Assembly (NCBI GenBank): GCA_002478145.1
Contig: DLMI01000027.1
Location: forward strand, 22,815-86,814
Source: Acidobacteria bacterium UBA7540
Lineage (GTDB): Bacteria; Acidobacteriota; Terriglobia; UBA7540
DNA: 64,000 nt
Direction: 5' to 3'
Below are positions 16,237 to 25,132 of this stretch, one piece after another (the stretch's first letter is position 1; each line of letters starts with the position of its first letter). The notes beneath the pieces were generated by a model. It did no database searches. It was not told the origin of the DNA and saw only the letters and a list, made by a program, of their open reading frames with translations. The translations under genes and the position numbers were made by a program.

Positions 16237-17733
16237 ATGTCCGGTCATAAATCGTTTCTAAATTCAATCAAGTGGTCGTACACCGCAAACTGGGGGGAAA
16301 AGGGGTTTTCGTCGCTTTTTGCCGTCGTTTTGGCGGCAATTCTTGGACCCCGAGACTTCGGTGTCGTCGCGATCGCGACGGTGTACGTGGCGTTTCTCTC
16401 GATGTTTTTGGACCAGGGATTCATGACGGCCCTGATCCAAAGGAAAGAGTTGGAGCCTCAGCACCTGGATGCGGTGTTCTGGATGGACCAGGTTCTCAGT
16501 GTTGTTTTGGTCGGTGCGAGCATATTCTTTGGCGGATGGTGGGCTTCAAGAAACCACGCTCCGGGCGCTGGTTTGATCATTTCTGTTCTATCGCTTTGCA
16601 TACCGATCAGGGCGCTGGCGAGTATACAAAATGCCATTCTCCAGAGAGAGATGGACTTCAAGAGTCTCGCGATTCGGGCCAATATCTCCGTATTGGCAAG
16701 TGGCGTGATTGGCTTGGGGATGGCCTTCGCGGGACTTCGGGTATGGGCGCTCGTTGGACAGCAGATCTCCAAGGAGTTCGTTGCCCTCGTGCTGCTTTGG
16801 AGGCTGAGTCACTGGCGCCCCAATTTCGAGTTCTCATGGAAGCATCTGAAAGAATTGACCGGGTTTTCTGTTTCGAATTTTGTTGCTCAGCTTGCTTTGT
16901 TCGCGGAAGCTCAATCAAGTTCAGTATTGCTGGGGTTGCTGTTCGGACCCGTATCAGTGGGATTGTACCGTCTGGCCGACAAAATAAGCAATTCCGTCGT
17001 CAATGCAGCCACGTCATCCGTTCAGGCGGTTTCGTTGCCGGAGTTTTCCCGGCATCAGAATCGACCCAAGGAGTTGCGGCGCAGTGTCCTCACCTGCATT
17101 CGTCTCAGTTCGGCGATAACCTTACCCGCGCTGGCCGGGCTAGCAGCCGTAAGTCGACCTTTAATGGCCACTATTGGCGCGAGTTGGTTACCTGCATCAG
17201 GCGTCCTCAAGATTCTGTGTGCACTTAGCATGGCCTTGATATTTGCCTACTTCACAGGTCCGTTGCTGCAAGCTCTCTCCCGGCCACACCAGCTCGCAGT
17301 ACTGGAGTGGGCGCGCGTCGCGGTCGGGACCGGGATTCTGGTGTTGGCCGGCGTGCTGGTTCGTCACAGCGATATGACTCGGCAGTTGATGGGGATTGCT
17401 CTCGCCCGTTTTGCCACAGGAGCACTTCTCGTGACTCCCGTGTTTCTCTATCTGCTGCTGCGGCTCTGCAAGATATCTCTTCGGGAGCTTGCTCTGACGG
17501 TGTGGCCATCGGCGACGTCTGCCGTTAGCGTCGTTGCCGCCTTGGCTCTGTTTGAATCCTCGGGTTGGCTGAGATCCGGCAAACCTCTGGTTTTGTTACT
17601 TGCCGAGGTTGCGCTGGGGGGAGCGGTGGGAATCATGGTTTTGCTGGCCCTCGAGACGAGTTTGCGCCAATCTGTCCGAGGAATGTTACAGAGGAGTTTC
17701 GGTCGAGAGGCCATTTCCAACGGGTTGGCTTGA
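16237..17733 (+). CDS. Wzx-type lipid-linked oligosaccharide flippase (MOP superfamily)
   Basis: A 498-residue integral membrane protein with about 12-14 hydrophobic helices. It opens SIKWSYTANWGEKGFSSLFA and has LGPRDFGVVAIATVYVAFLS, the pattern of WzxC/TuaB-like polysaccharide transporters (PST family). The GLYRLADKISNSVV segment after the middle loop is also typical. It would move undecaprenyl-linked repeat units to the periplasmic face for Wzy. Together with the Wzy-like protein at 29050 and the Wzz-like protein at 1583 it places this locus in the Wzx/Wzy class rather than the ABC or synthase class. It is surrounded by a GT fusion upstream and a GT2 47 bases downstream. Confidence 0.87.
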   Translation: MSGHKSFLNSIKWSYTANWGEKGFSSLFAVVLAAILGPRDFGVVAIATVYVAFLSMFLDQGFMTALIQRKELEPQHLDAVFWMDQVLSVVLVGASIFFGGWWASRNHAPGAGLIISVLSLCIPIRALASIQNAILQREMDFKSLAIRANISVLASGVIGLGMAFAGLRVWALVGQQISKEFVALVLLWRLSHWRPNFEFSWKHLKELTGFSVSNFVAQLALFAEAQSSSVLLGLLFGPVSVGLYRLADKISNSVVNAATSSVQAVSLPEFSRHQNRPKELRRSVLTCIRLSSAITLPALAGLAAVSRPLMATIGASWLPASGVLKILCALSMALIFAYFTGPLLQALSRPHQLAVLEWARVAVGTGILVLAGVLVRHSDMTRQLMGIALARFATGALLVTPVFLYLLLRLCKISLRELALTVWPSATSAVSVVAALALFESSGWLRSGKPLVLLLAEVALGGAVGIMVLLALETSLRQSVRGMLQRSFGREAISNGLA

Positions 17734-17779
17734 TCGGTGACATGCAAGCCATCCGTTTTTGTTGATTGGTTGAGGAGAC

Positions 17780-18811
17780 ATGCTAATGAAGGTATCGGTG
17801 GTCATGCCGACTTACAATCGCGCATATATCATTCGGGAGGCGCTTGAGAGCGCGCTCGGGCAGACCTATCGCGATTTTGAGCTTATCGTCGTTGATGATG
17901 GATCGTCAGACAATACTCGCGAAATCGTCGCGAGCCTTCCCCAGGAGAAAATCCGCTACATCCGCCACGAGCGAAACCGGGGGTGCAGCGCTGCCTACAA
18001 CACGGGGATAGCGGCGGCTACTGGAGAATTGGTCGCTTTCCTGGATTCCGACGACTTGTGGCAACCGGACTACCTCACACGTCAGGTCGAGTTTCTGTTA
18101 CGACATCCCGAGGTAGATGCGGTCTTCACTGACACTGAGATACGGGGCGAGACGGTCATTCCGTCGCTAATCGGATTGATGAAGGCCTTTCCGAAACTCC
18201 TCAAGGCAAACCGTGTGGTTGACGAATTTATTCTTAGCGGTCGCCAGATGTACCTTTGCTTGCTGGAGGAAGTCCCGATTAAGCCAACAGCCTTAATTGT
18301 AAAACGAGAAATGTTCGATAGAGCGGGAGCGTTTGATGAAGCCTGGCCGTCGGGTACCGATTGGGACCTGTTTCTGCGTTTTTCCCGTTCGGCTCGCTTT
18401 GGATACCTCAACCGGCCCTTGGTCATTCAAAGACGCACCTCGGATAGCACTTACCAGAAATTTTTCGAGCAGGACAAGCTGTTCTTGTTGAAAGTATTCA
18501 CCGAGGAAAAGGCCCGTCTGCAGAATGATCGGGAAGCTCTGGCGGCTATCAATCGCGGAATATCAATTCACACTAGAAGCCTGGGTGGGCACTGGGTATA
18601 CCTAGGAAGACGAAAGGACGCGAGTGCTATCTATTTTCAGGGCTTCAAGGAGACACGAAAGCCCGTCCTGTTACTCCGAGCAGCCTCGGTGTGGCTGCCG
18701 TTGGGTCTGAGACGGGTTCTTAGGCGTCTCCTTGGCAGAGCCCCATCGAGCGGATCTAGGCTTGCAGATAACAAAACGACCCATGGTGCCGAAGCCGGAA
18801 GGGAAAAGTGA
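17780..18811 (+). CDS. GT2 family glycosyltransferase
   Basis: A 343-residue GT-A glycosyltransferase. VSVVMPTYNRAYIIREALES opens the nucleotide-binding fold, VVDDGSSDNT binds UDP, and FLDSDDLW is the DxD metal motif. GTDWDLFLRFSRSARFGYLN matches the acceptor-side ED/WD segment of the family. No membrane helices are evident except a weakly hydrophobic tail, so it probably works at the cytoplasmic face of the membrane on lipid-linked intermediates. The ribosome binding site gagg lies ahead of ATG 17780. The stop overlaps the following methyltransferase start, implying co-translation. Donor sugar unknown. Confidence 0.87.
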   Translation: MLMKVSVVMPTYNRAYIIREALESALGQTYRDFELIVVDDGSSDNTREIVASLPQEKIRYIRHERNRGCSAAYNTGIAAATGELVAFLDSDDLWQPDYLTRQVEFLLRHPEVDAVFTDTEIRGETVIPSLIGLMKAFPKLLKANRVVDEFILSGRQMYLCLLEEVPIKPTALIVKREMFDRAGAFDEAWPSGTDWDLFLRFSRSARFGYLNRPLVIQRRTSDSTYQKFFEQDKLFLLKVFTEEKARLQNDREALAAINRGISIHTRSLGGHWVYLGRRKDASAIYFQGFKETRKPVLLLRAASVWLPLGLRRVLRRLLGRAPSSGSRLADNKTTHGAEAGREK

Positions 18812-19788
18812 TGGCTTCCAGCCTCCTTGTGCCAACCCGGACTGTGGACGAATCCTCCATAAGAACCCCACTACTTTGTCCCATTTGTGGAAAGCAGGGA
18901 TCCGTGCCGCATCTGCAAGCTCCGGACCGGTTTCACCTGGGGAAGGAACTCTATCAGCTTGTCAGGTGCCCCGCGTGTTCACCGGTCTGGCTGGAGAACC
19001 CGCCCGCACCAGAGGAGATGCCCCATCACTACGGGGAGGCATACCATAGGGCCGTTACGGTCTCGGGCGAGACGAAGCCTGATGCACGGTGGCGTGCTCC
19101 AAGGGACAGGGTGTTGAAAATGGCAAGCGGAGGCGCCCTGCTTGATATCGGCTGCAGCTCGGATGCTTTCCTCAGGACGTTTAAAGGCGGAGGTTGGGAT
19201 CTCTACGGAATCGAGATTTCGGCCGAAGAGGCTCGGAAGGCGGAAGTGAGCACCGGCGCCCGCGTTCATGTGGGCGATGTCCTCGACGCCCCTTTCCCCT
19301 CACGGAGTTTCGACGTCATCACGTGCTTCCACGTTCTCGAACACGTTTATCGCCCTGTGGAGACCATCTCGAAGGCGTGGGATTGGCTCAAGTACGGAGG
19401 CATCTTCTACTTGGCGGTTCCGAATATTGAGTCACTGGAGGCGTCCATTTTCCGGTCCTACTGGTATGGTCTGGAGTTACCGCGACACCTCTGCCACTTT
19501 TCTCCGGCGTCCTTGAGATGCCTCTTTGAGCCTTCAGGCTTTGAGGAGCTGTTGTTACATACGAACGCCGACTGCTATGTCGAGCAAAGCGTTCGCTACG
19601 TCTTTGACGATCTGCTGATGAAAGTCGGGATCTCGCGAAGCCCTCTGGCGGCCGGCGGCGCCACACCAAGCATAGCTTGGAAAGCATTTCGCAAAGCCTT
19701 CCGCCTGGGCTTTCTGTCGCCCTTCCGTCGGCTGGCGGCAATAACAGGACACGGTGCGGCGATTGAGGCGGTGTTCCGCAAAAGATGA
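18811..19788 (+). CDS. SAM-dependent methyltransferase with N-terminal zinc-ribbon-like Cys pairs
   Basis: About 325 residues. Two Cys pairs near the N-terminus (CPICG and CPAC, about 35 residues apart) look like a small metal-binding knuckle, seen in sugar methyltransferases of EPS clusters. The class I core follows: GALLDIGCSSDAFLRTF (motif I), YGIEIS, FDVITCFHVLEHVYRPVETI and GGIFYLAVPN. It probably methylates a sugar residue of the repeat unit or a lipid-linked precursor. The ATG overlaps the stop of the upstream GT2 by one base (TGATG); an in-frame GTG 3 bases earlier is an alternative start. Target unknown. Confidence 0.82.
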   Translation: MASSLLVPTRTVDESSIRTPLLCPICGKQGSVPHLQAPDRFHLGKELYQLVRCPACSPVWLENPPAPEEMPHHYGEAYHRAVTVSGETKPDARWRAPRDRVLKMASGGALLDIGCSSDAFLRTFKGGGWDLYGIEISAEEARKAEVSTGARVHVGDVLDAPFPSRSFDVITCFHVLEHVYRPVETISKAWDWLKYGGIFYLAVPNIESLEASIFRSYWYGLELPRHLCHFSPASLRCLFEPSGFEELLLHTNADCYVEQSVRYVFDDLLMKVGISRSPLAAGGATPSIAWKAFRKAFRLGFLSPFRRLAAITGHGAAIEAVFRKR

Positions 19789-19927
19789 CCGCAGCTCAGC
19801 ACTTAACATGCTGCGTTGCGGGCATTCGCCTCTTGCCTGCGGCGCCTCGAGTATCCAAAATACTTACGCTACCCTGAGCAGAGCTTAATGCCGTCTTGAG
19901 GGAAATCGTGTTGAAGGAGGAATGAGT

Positions 19928-20974
19928 ATGCGTGTGTTGATAACGGGTGGGGCAGGGTTTATTGGTTCCCATCTAGCCGAAGCGATACTGGCTAAGGGCG
20001 ATGAGGTTCTCATCGTAGATGACCTCTCGACGGGTAGTATGGAGAACCTCCGCCACATCAAAGCCGAGCCCAGGCTACACTACTGGATCGATTCCGTCAT
20101 GAACAGAGTTTTGCTTGCCGAACTCGTTGATGAGAGTGATCTGGTAATCCACCTTGCCGCAGCCGTTGGAGTACGTTTGATTGTTGAGAGCCCGGTTCGC
20201 ACGATTGAGACCAACGTAAAGGGAACGGAGCTGGTGCTTCAAGCTGCTCAAAAGAAGAAGAAGCCTGTTTTCATTGCCTCAACTTCCGAGGTCTATGGAA
20301 AGAGCGCGAGTATCCCCTTCTGTGAAGATGGGGACCTAGTCTTGGGGTCGACGAACAAGGGCCGGTGGAGTTATGCTGCATCGAAGGCTCTTGACGAATT
20401 CTTGGCTCTTGCATATTGGAAGGAGAAAGGGCTTCCAGTCATCATCGGACGCTTCTTCAACACCATTGGCCCACGGCAGACAGGCCGCTACGGGATGGTC
20501 GTCCCTAATTTTGTTCATCAAGCCATGGACGGCAAACCCATTACGGTATTTGGCACCGGAAAACAGACGCGGTGTTTTTGTCACGTCGGAGATGTCGTGG
20601 CGGCCTTGCTTAAATTGGTTGAAACCCCGGAGGCGGTCGGTCAGGTCTTCAACATCGGCAGCTCTGAGGAAATCTCAATCGATGATCTGGCTTTGCTGAT
20701 CAAGGAAAAGCTCAAGAGCAACTCGGAGATCTGCCACATCCCGTACGATCAGGCCTACGAGGAGGGATTCGAGGACATGTTGCGCAGGGTTCCTTCGATC
20801 GAGAAAATTGAGAAGTACACTGGGTGGCGCCCGTCGACGTCGCTTGATGTAACGATTGGTCTGATCGTTCGCCATTTTACGGAAAAGAACAAAAACCCCG
20901 TCACGGTCAACCTTGGCCCGAGGCATGAGTGGGAGACCTCAAGGACGGGATCGTCAGGACAATATGAGGCATGA
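19928..20974 (+). CDS. NAD-dependent sugar-nucleotide epimerase/dehydratase (extended SDR)
   Basis: About 348 residues. RVLITGGAGFIGSHL is the NAD-binding motif, DDLSTGSMENL is typical of GalE/UXS-like enzymes, STSEVYG carries the catalytic Ser/Thr, and YAASK is the active-site YxxxK. RFFNTIGPRQTGRYGMV and GTGKQTRCFCHVGD match UDP-glucuronate decarboxylase/epimerase-type subgroups. The exact reaction cannot be fixed from sequence; UDP-xylose synthesis or a 4-epimerisation are the main options. ATG 19928 is chosen over ATG 19922 because AGGAGG (19915-19920) has proper spacing only to the later one. The gene is the last before an IS3-like insertion. Confidence 0.83.
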   Translation: MRVLITGGAGFIGSHLAEAILAKGDEVLIVDDLSTGSMENLRHIKAEPRLHYWIDSVMNRVLLAELVDESDLVIHLAAAVGVRLIVESPVRTIETNVKGTELVLQAAQKKKKPVFIASTSEVYGKSASIPFCEDGDLVLGSTNKGRWSYAASKALDEFLALAYWKEKGLPVIIGRFFNTIGPRQTGRYGMVVPNFVHQAMDGKPITVFGTGKQTRCFCHVGDVVAALLKLVETPEAVGQVFNIGSSEEISIDDLALLIKEKLKSNSEICHIPYDQAYEEGFEDMLRRVPSIEKIEKYTGWRPSTSLDVTIGLIVRHFTEKNKNPVTVNLGPRHEWETSRTGSSGQYEA

Positions 20975-21145
20975 ACGCACCTGCATTGGCAGCACCAGAC
21001 GTCGCTTCTTCGGGGCCACACGCTCCAGCGTGCCAAGAGGCAGCGAGGCCTCGCTGGCGGATTAGCGACACAGCCCTCCGTGCCAATATAGCTGAGACAC
21101 TTCCCGTATCCTTAATTACTGAGTAGGGCGAGAAGGGAATTCAGC

Positions 21146-21664
21146 ATGACGAGCAACAAAGCTTACGCATTGATTCCTGCGGTTTTGCCTGCCGCGGAGC
21201 GAAGTGAGGCCGAGCGTAGCGAGGCCGAACGGAGTGGAGAGGCAGGCAAAACCGCCGCCGATCCCGGCGCCGTCCCCCGCCCCGATCCCCAGGTCGTCGC
21301 CAAACCCAAACGCCGGATTTTTACGGCCGAGTACAAGCAGCGCATCCTGGCTGAAACCGATAAGGCGAAAGAGCAGCCGGGAGCCCTTGGCACCTTGCTC
21401 CGCCGCGAGGGCCTGTACTCCTCTCACCTGGTGACTTGGCGAAAGGAGCGCGCCGCCGGCATCCTGCATGCCTTGACGCCCCAGAAGCGGGGTCCCAAGT
21501 CCCAGCGCAACCCGTTCGATGAAGAGAATCAGAAACTGCGCCGCGAAAACCAACACCTCAGTGAAGAGCTGCGCAAAGCCGAGATTGTCATTGAGGTTCA
21601 AAAAAAAGTGGCTACTCTGCTGGGGCGTCCGATCCTAGTGCCGGACCTGGAGGAAAAACCCTGA
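21146..21664 (+). CDS. IS3-like transposase subunit A (helix-turn-helix)
   Basis: A 172-residue DNA-binding partner of the downstream DDE protein. Residues about 53-100 contain the transposase-8 type HTH (KRRIFTAEYKQRILAE ... GLYSSHLVTWRKER), and a leucine-zipper-like coiled coil follows (ENQKLRRENQHLSEELRKAE). The first 50 residues are unusual: residues about 16-32 read ERSEAERSEAERSGEA, encoded by an inverted-repeat sequence that looks inserted in frame. The stop overlaps the transposase start by one base (TGATG), so the two proteins appear to be made by termination-reinitiation rather than the programmed frameshift usual in IS3 elements. Confidence 0.82.
   Translation: MTSNKAYALIPAVLPAAERSEAERSEAERSGEAGKTAADPGAVPRPDPQVVAKPKRRIFTAEYKQRILAETDKAKEQPGALGTLLRREGLYSSHLVTWRKERAAGILHALTPQKRGPKSQRNPFDEENQKLRRENQHLSEELRKAEIVIEVQKKVATLLGRPILVPDLEEKP
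21179..21255 (+). repeat. REP-like hairpin inserted in frame in the IS orfA
   Basis: A perfect 15-bp inverted repeat (gcggttttgcctgcc at 21179-21193 and ggcaggcaaaaccgc at 21241-21255) flanks a run of three near-identical gagcgnag-ngaggcc units. The stretch is a multiple of 3 bases in effect, encodes a low-complexity peptide, and has no counterpart in the conserved part of the transposase family. It resembles a small palindromic repeat unit that landed in the gene. Confidence 0.65.
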
Positions 21665-22653
21665 TGGCCGCCGTCACCGAACTCGCTCCTGTGGTGGGTA
21701 TCCAGGCCGCCTGCGCCGTCCTCGGCGTCCCCAGGTCGTCGTTCCACCGGCAGCAGCGCCCCATCTTTAGCCCGGCCGCGCGATCTGTGTCAGCCCGCTC
21801 TCTTCGTCCTGCGGAGCGGGAAACCGTGCTGAGCTGCCTGCATGAAGAACGATTCCAAGATCGCTCCCCCGCCGCCGTGTATGCCACTCTGCTGGACGAG
21901 GGCCGGTATCACTGCTCCATCCGCACCATGTACCGGCTGCTGGAGCAGGAGGGTGAAACTCGCGAGCGCCGCGATCAACTCACCCATCCGCCTTATCAGA
22001 AGCCGGAACTGCTGGCCACCGCTCCCAATCAGCTCTGGAGTTGGGACATCACCAAACTGCTGGGCCCGGCCAAGTGGACCTACTTCTACCTCTATGTCAT
22101 CCTGGACGTCTTCAGCCGGTACGTGGTCGGCTGGATGGTGGCGCATCGCGAAAGCGCCGAATTGGCCAAGCGGCTCATCGAATCCACCTGCGACAAGCAG
22201 AACATCGCGCCGGGCCAGTTGACCCTCCATGCCGACCGCGGCTCTTCCATGACCTCCAAGCCCGTGGCGTTCTTGATGGCGGATCTGGGCGTCACCAAGA
22301 CGCACAGCCGCCCCTATGTTTCCGACGACAACCCCTATTCGGAAAGCCACTTCCGCACCATGAAGTACCGGCCGGACTTCCCCGAACGCTTTGGCTCCAT
22401 CCAGGATAGCCGGAGCTTCTGCCAGCAGTTTTTCGCTTGGTACAACGAAGAGCACCGTCATTCGGGCATCGAGCTTCTCACCCCCGCGATGGTCCACTAT
22501 GGCCAAGCTCCGGCCATCGTGAAGCAACGCCAAGTTGTACTCGATGCCGCATACCAGGCCCACCCGGAACGATTTGTTCGTCGTCCGCCGCAATCAACCC
22601 CTGTCCCAAAGGAGGTGTGGATTAACAAGCCGCCACAAAATAAAAGTCAGTAA
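21664..22653 (+). CDS. IS3-family DDE transposase (orfB)
   Basis: A 329-residue integrase-core transposase. An N-terminal HTH_21-like region (residues about 55-100, with YRLLEQEG) precedes the rve catalytic domain. SWDITKL supplies the first Asp, LHADRGSSMTSKPV the second, and NPYSESHFRTMKYRPDFP the Glu, so a complete DDE triad is visible. The C-terminal WYNEEHRHSGIELLTPA motif is typical. No frameshift or stop is seen, and the terminal repeats are still recognisable, so the element may be functional. Confidence 0.9.
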   Translation: MAAVTELAPVVGIQAACAVLGVPRSSFHRQQRPIFSPAARSVSARSLRPAERETVLSCLHEERFQDRSPAAVYATLLDEGRYHCSIRTMYRLLEQEGETRERRDQLTHPPYQKPELLATAPNQLWSWDITKLLGPAKWTYFYLYVILDVFSRYVVGWMVAHRESAELAKRLIESTCDKQNIAPGQLTLHADRGSSMTSKPVAFLMADLGVTKTHSRPYVSDDNPYSESHFRTMKYRPDFPERFGSIQDSRSFCQQFFAWYNEEHRHSGIELLTPAMVHYGQAPAIVKQRQVVLDAAYQAHPERFVRRPPQSTPVPKEVWINKPPQNKSQ

Positions 22654-22759
22654 ATTCCGTGTGGGAGTGTCTCAAAGCTATTGACACGCGCCGCAGCATC
22701 CGCCCACCGCGAACTCAGGGAGTGTTCTGAGGAGTATTCATTGGGGGCACCAAAGACCA

Positions 22760-23722
22760 ATGGGTCAGACCAAACCTAGCTTATCGGTTGTGATTGTTAG
22801 CTGGAACACGAAAAGGCTCGTACTAGAGTGTCTGGAATCTCTTGAACGTAGCCGGGGTTGCCTTCCTTTGGAGCTCATCCTAGTCGATAACGCGTCCTCG
22901 GATGGCACCGCGGAAGATGTACAAAGGCAATTTCCACACGTAAGATTAGTGCGAAACGAAAGGAACCTTGGGTTCGCCAGGGCCAACAACATCGGGATCA
23001 ATCTAAGCTCGGGCGAATACGTCTGCCTAGTTAATTCCGACGTCGCGGTTCCGGATGGTTGCCTGCAGAAGATGCTGGATTACATGGAGGAGCATGCAGA
23101 CGTTGGAATGCTCGGACCCAAGATGATCTTACCTGACGGAAGCGTTGGGCAATCTTGCATGCAGCTTCCGACGGTGTGGAAATGCTTCTGCAATGCACTG
23201 GCCTTGGACTCTCTCTGCAGGGGTTCGAAGATCTTCGGCGATCTTATGATGAGAGGGTTCACATACGACAGGATCGAGGATGTGGAGGTTCTCACTGGAT
23301 GGTTCTGGCTGATCCGGCGGGAGGCCATGAACCAGGTCGGCCTCCTGGACGACCGCTTCTTCATGTATGGCGAGGACATTGACTGGCCCAAGCGCTTTCA
23401 CGACAGCGGTTGGAGGGTGGTGTTTCACCCCGGAGCCGAGGCCATCCACCACTGCGCTGCCAGTTCTTCCAAAGCGCCGATCCGGTTCTATGTGGAAATG
23501 CACCGAGCAAATATGCAGTATTATGAGAAGCACCATAGGTTCCATGCCGTATTCGGCTTCTGGCTGGCAACATGCTTGCAGCAAATCATTAGAATTGTTG
23601 GGTACGGGTTCTTATACCTTGTGAAACAGTCGGTCCGGTCAAAGGCTGGCTACAGGGTGAGACGAAGTCTGGCATGTCTCCTTTGGCTAACGGGGCTAAG
23701 GACACAAAGGGAGGCGCAATGA
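22760..23722 (+). CDS. GT2 glycosyltransferase (rhamnosyltransferase-like)
   Basis: A 320-residue GT-A enzyme. SVVIVSWNTKRLVLECLESL, LVDNASSDGTAED, NLGFARANNIGI and LVNSDVAVPDGCL (the DxD-like SD region) are hallmarks of the WbbL/RfbF-like subgroup. GWFWLIRREAMNQVGLLDDR and FMYGEDIDWPKRFHDSGW provide the catalytic-base ED motif. An amphipathic or weakly hydrophobic C-terminus suggests membrane association. A rhamnosyl donor would fit the rmlABC genes at 47848-50513, but that is inference. It overlaps the next GT2 by an ATGA tetranucleotide. Confidence 0.86.
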   Translation: MGQTKPSLSVVIVSWNTKRLVLECLESLERSRGCLPLELILVDNASSDGTAEDVQRQFPHVRLVRNERNLGFARANNIGINLSSGEYVCLVNSDVAVPDGCLQKMLDYMEEHADVGMLGPKMILPDGSVGQSCMQLPTVWKCFCNALALDSLCRGSKIFGDLMMRGFTYDRIEDVEVLTGWFWLIRREAMNQVGLLDDRFFMYGEDIDWPKRFHDSGWRVVFHPGAEAIHHCAASSSKAPIRFYVEMHRANMQYYEKHHRFHAVFGFWLATCLQQIIRIVGYGFLYLVKQSVRSKAGYRVRRSLACLLWLTGLRTQREAQ

Positions 23723-24669
23723 ATGGAACGACGAGAAACTGTCAGAGCGGCGGGATCGGGTACGCCCTAGTAACGGCGGCTTACAACGAGGAAAAATACC
23801 TCGCGAGAGCGCTCGATTCGATAGTTGCTCAGTCGGTAACACCGAAGAAATGGATTATCGTCAGCGACGGATCCACCGACCGCACTGATGAGATCGTTGA
23901 CAGGTATGCTAGCCAAAACAGCTTCATCGAGCTATATAGAGTGACGGAAGAACACGCGCGGAATCTTACCGCCCAAGTGAATGCCATCAATAGAGGGTTT
24001 GCACGCCTGAAGGACGTTGATTGCAGCTTTATCGGCAATCTGGATGCCGACATATCACTTGAACCGACTTACTTCGAAAGCCTACTGGGGAAGTTCTTAC
24101 AGGATCCAAACCTGGGGTTGGCTGGCGGATTCATATGCGAGGAGCGGGCGGGAGAGTTCTGGTCCCGCCGCGCTAATAGTGTCACTTCTGTTGCGCACGC
24201 GGTTCAGTTGTTTCGCCGGGAGTGTCTTGAAGCACTGGGAGGGTATAGGCCGTTTTCCTGGGCAGGCGCGGACACCTACGCGGAGGTTAGCCTTCGAATG
24301 AAGGGTTGGCATGTTCAGTCATTCCCGGAGTTGAAGGCTATGCATCACCGGCCGACGGGAAGTGGTTTCGGAAACTTGCGTTACTCGTACAGGGGGGGAG
24401 GGATGGATTTCTACATGGGGGTACACCCTGTATTCGAGATCTTCAGGCTGGTTCGGCGCGTTCCGGGCAAACCTTACGTATTGGGCTCTCTAGCTAGGCT
24501 TGCCGGTTTCATCCTGGCGTATTGCCGGGGTGAGAAAAGACAAGTCCCCGATGATTTTGTTCGGTTCCGGAGAGAGGAGCAAATGCAACGCCTGCGGCTT
24601 TATTTGATGCGGCCTTTCAGATGTTTCAGGGAGTGGATTTCAACAGCGAACGGAAGAAACAGCGCTTAG
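23719..24669 (+). CDS. GT2 family glycosyltransferase
   Basis: About 316 residues. YALVTAAYNEEKYLARALDS opens the fold, VSDGSTDRTDEIV binds nucleotide, and GNLDADISLEP gives the DxD motif. ADTYAEVSLRMKGWHVQSFP is the acceptor-side segment. Basic stretches near the C-terminus (FRREEQMQRLRLYLMRPFR) may contact membrane. ATG 23719 overlaps the stop of the upstream GT2 (ATGA) and has aaagggagg upstream; an in-frame ATG at 23674 lies deep inside that gene and is rejected. A truncated paralogue of its C-terminal third follows directly at 24761. Confidence 0.84.
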   Translation: MNGTTRNCQSGGIGYALVTAAYNEEKYLARALDSIVAQSVTPKKWIIVSDGSTDRTDEIVDRYASQNSFIELYRVTEEHARNLTAQVNAINRGFARLKDVDCSFIGNLDADISLEPTYFESLLGKFLQDPNLGLAGGFICEERAGEFWSRRANSVTSVAHAVQLFRRECLEALGGYRPFSWAGADTYAEVSLRMKGWHVQSFPELKAMHHRPTGSGFGNLRYSYRGGGMDFYMGVHPVFEIFRLVRRVPGKPYVLGSLARLAGFILAYCRGEKRQVPDDFVRFRREEQMQRLRLYLMRPFRCFREWISTANGRNSA

Positions 24670-24760
24670 CAGTTTTGCCCCTTTGCCGCGACGCTATCGC
24701 CCCAGCTTGCGTATGCTGCCATTCGCATTTGGCGTCCCTGTGAGACCTAAAGGCTCAGGC

Positions 24761-25132
24761 TCAGGCTGGCGAGTTCAGGTATTTCCGGAGCTTCCGGCGT
24801 ACCACCACAGACCAACGGGAAGGCCGAGGAGCGTCGTACGTTATTGCTTCCGGCAAGGCCTGATGGACTACTCTTTAGGTGCCCATCCCTTGTTCGAAGT
24901 TGCCAAGTGTTTGGGGCGCTTTCAACAGACCCCCTACGTGGTTTGCGGTCTAGCGAGGCTGGGCGGATTCTTGTGCGCCTGCTTTCGTCGAGAACGGCGT
25001 GTTGTTCCTAAAGAGTTTATCGAGTTTTGCCGGGCCGAGCAGCTTGACAGGCTGCGAAACCTAAGGCGGAAGTTCTGTGGAAGGCAGGCCACTGCGCAAG
25101 CACCTTCCACGAGTGGTCATCGTGACCTTTGA
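24761..25132 (+). pseudogene. C-terminal fragment of a second GT2 paralogue
   Basis: From SGWRVQVFPELPAYHHRPTG the frame tracks the last third of the preceding glycosyltransferase (KGWHVQSFPELKAMHHRPTG), including the MDYSLGAHPLFE / MDFYMGVHPVFE and FIEFCRAEQLDRLR / FVRFRREEQMQRLR blocks, and then ends. The nucleotide-binding half and DxD motif are missing. A tandem ggctcaggctcaggctgg marks the 5' break. It is the remnant of a tandemly duplicated glycosyltransferase gene. Confidence 0.75.

Larger units (their letters stand above)
21081..22686 (+). mobile_element. Two-ORF IS3-like insertion sequence with imperfect terminal inverted repeats
   Basis: The element of about 1.6 kb carries a small helix-turn-helix ORF and a DDE transposase ORF. 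The left end (21081, tgccaatatagctgagac) and the reverse complement of the right end (ending 22686, tgtcaatagctttgagac) align with the shared caata, gagacact and ccc blocks and both begin TG. No clear target-site duplication could be read, so end positions may be off by a few bases. It separates the epimerase gene from the following GT2 gene without breaking either. Confidence 0.75.

Noticed and set aside
16272..17228. 318-codon alternative frame inside the flippase gene
   Set aside because: The sequence is Arg/Gly/Cys-rich and non-membrane, and the other frame gives a textbook MOP transporter.
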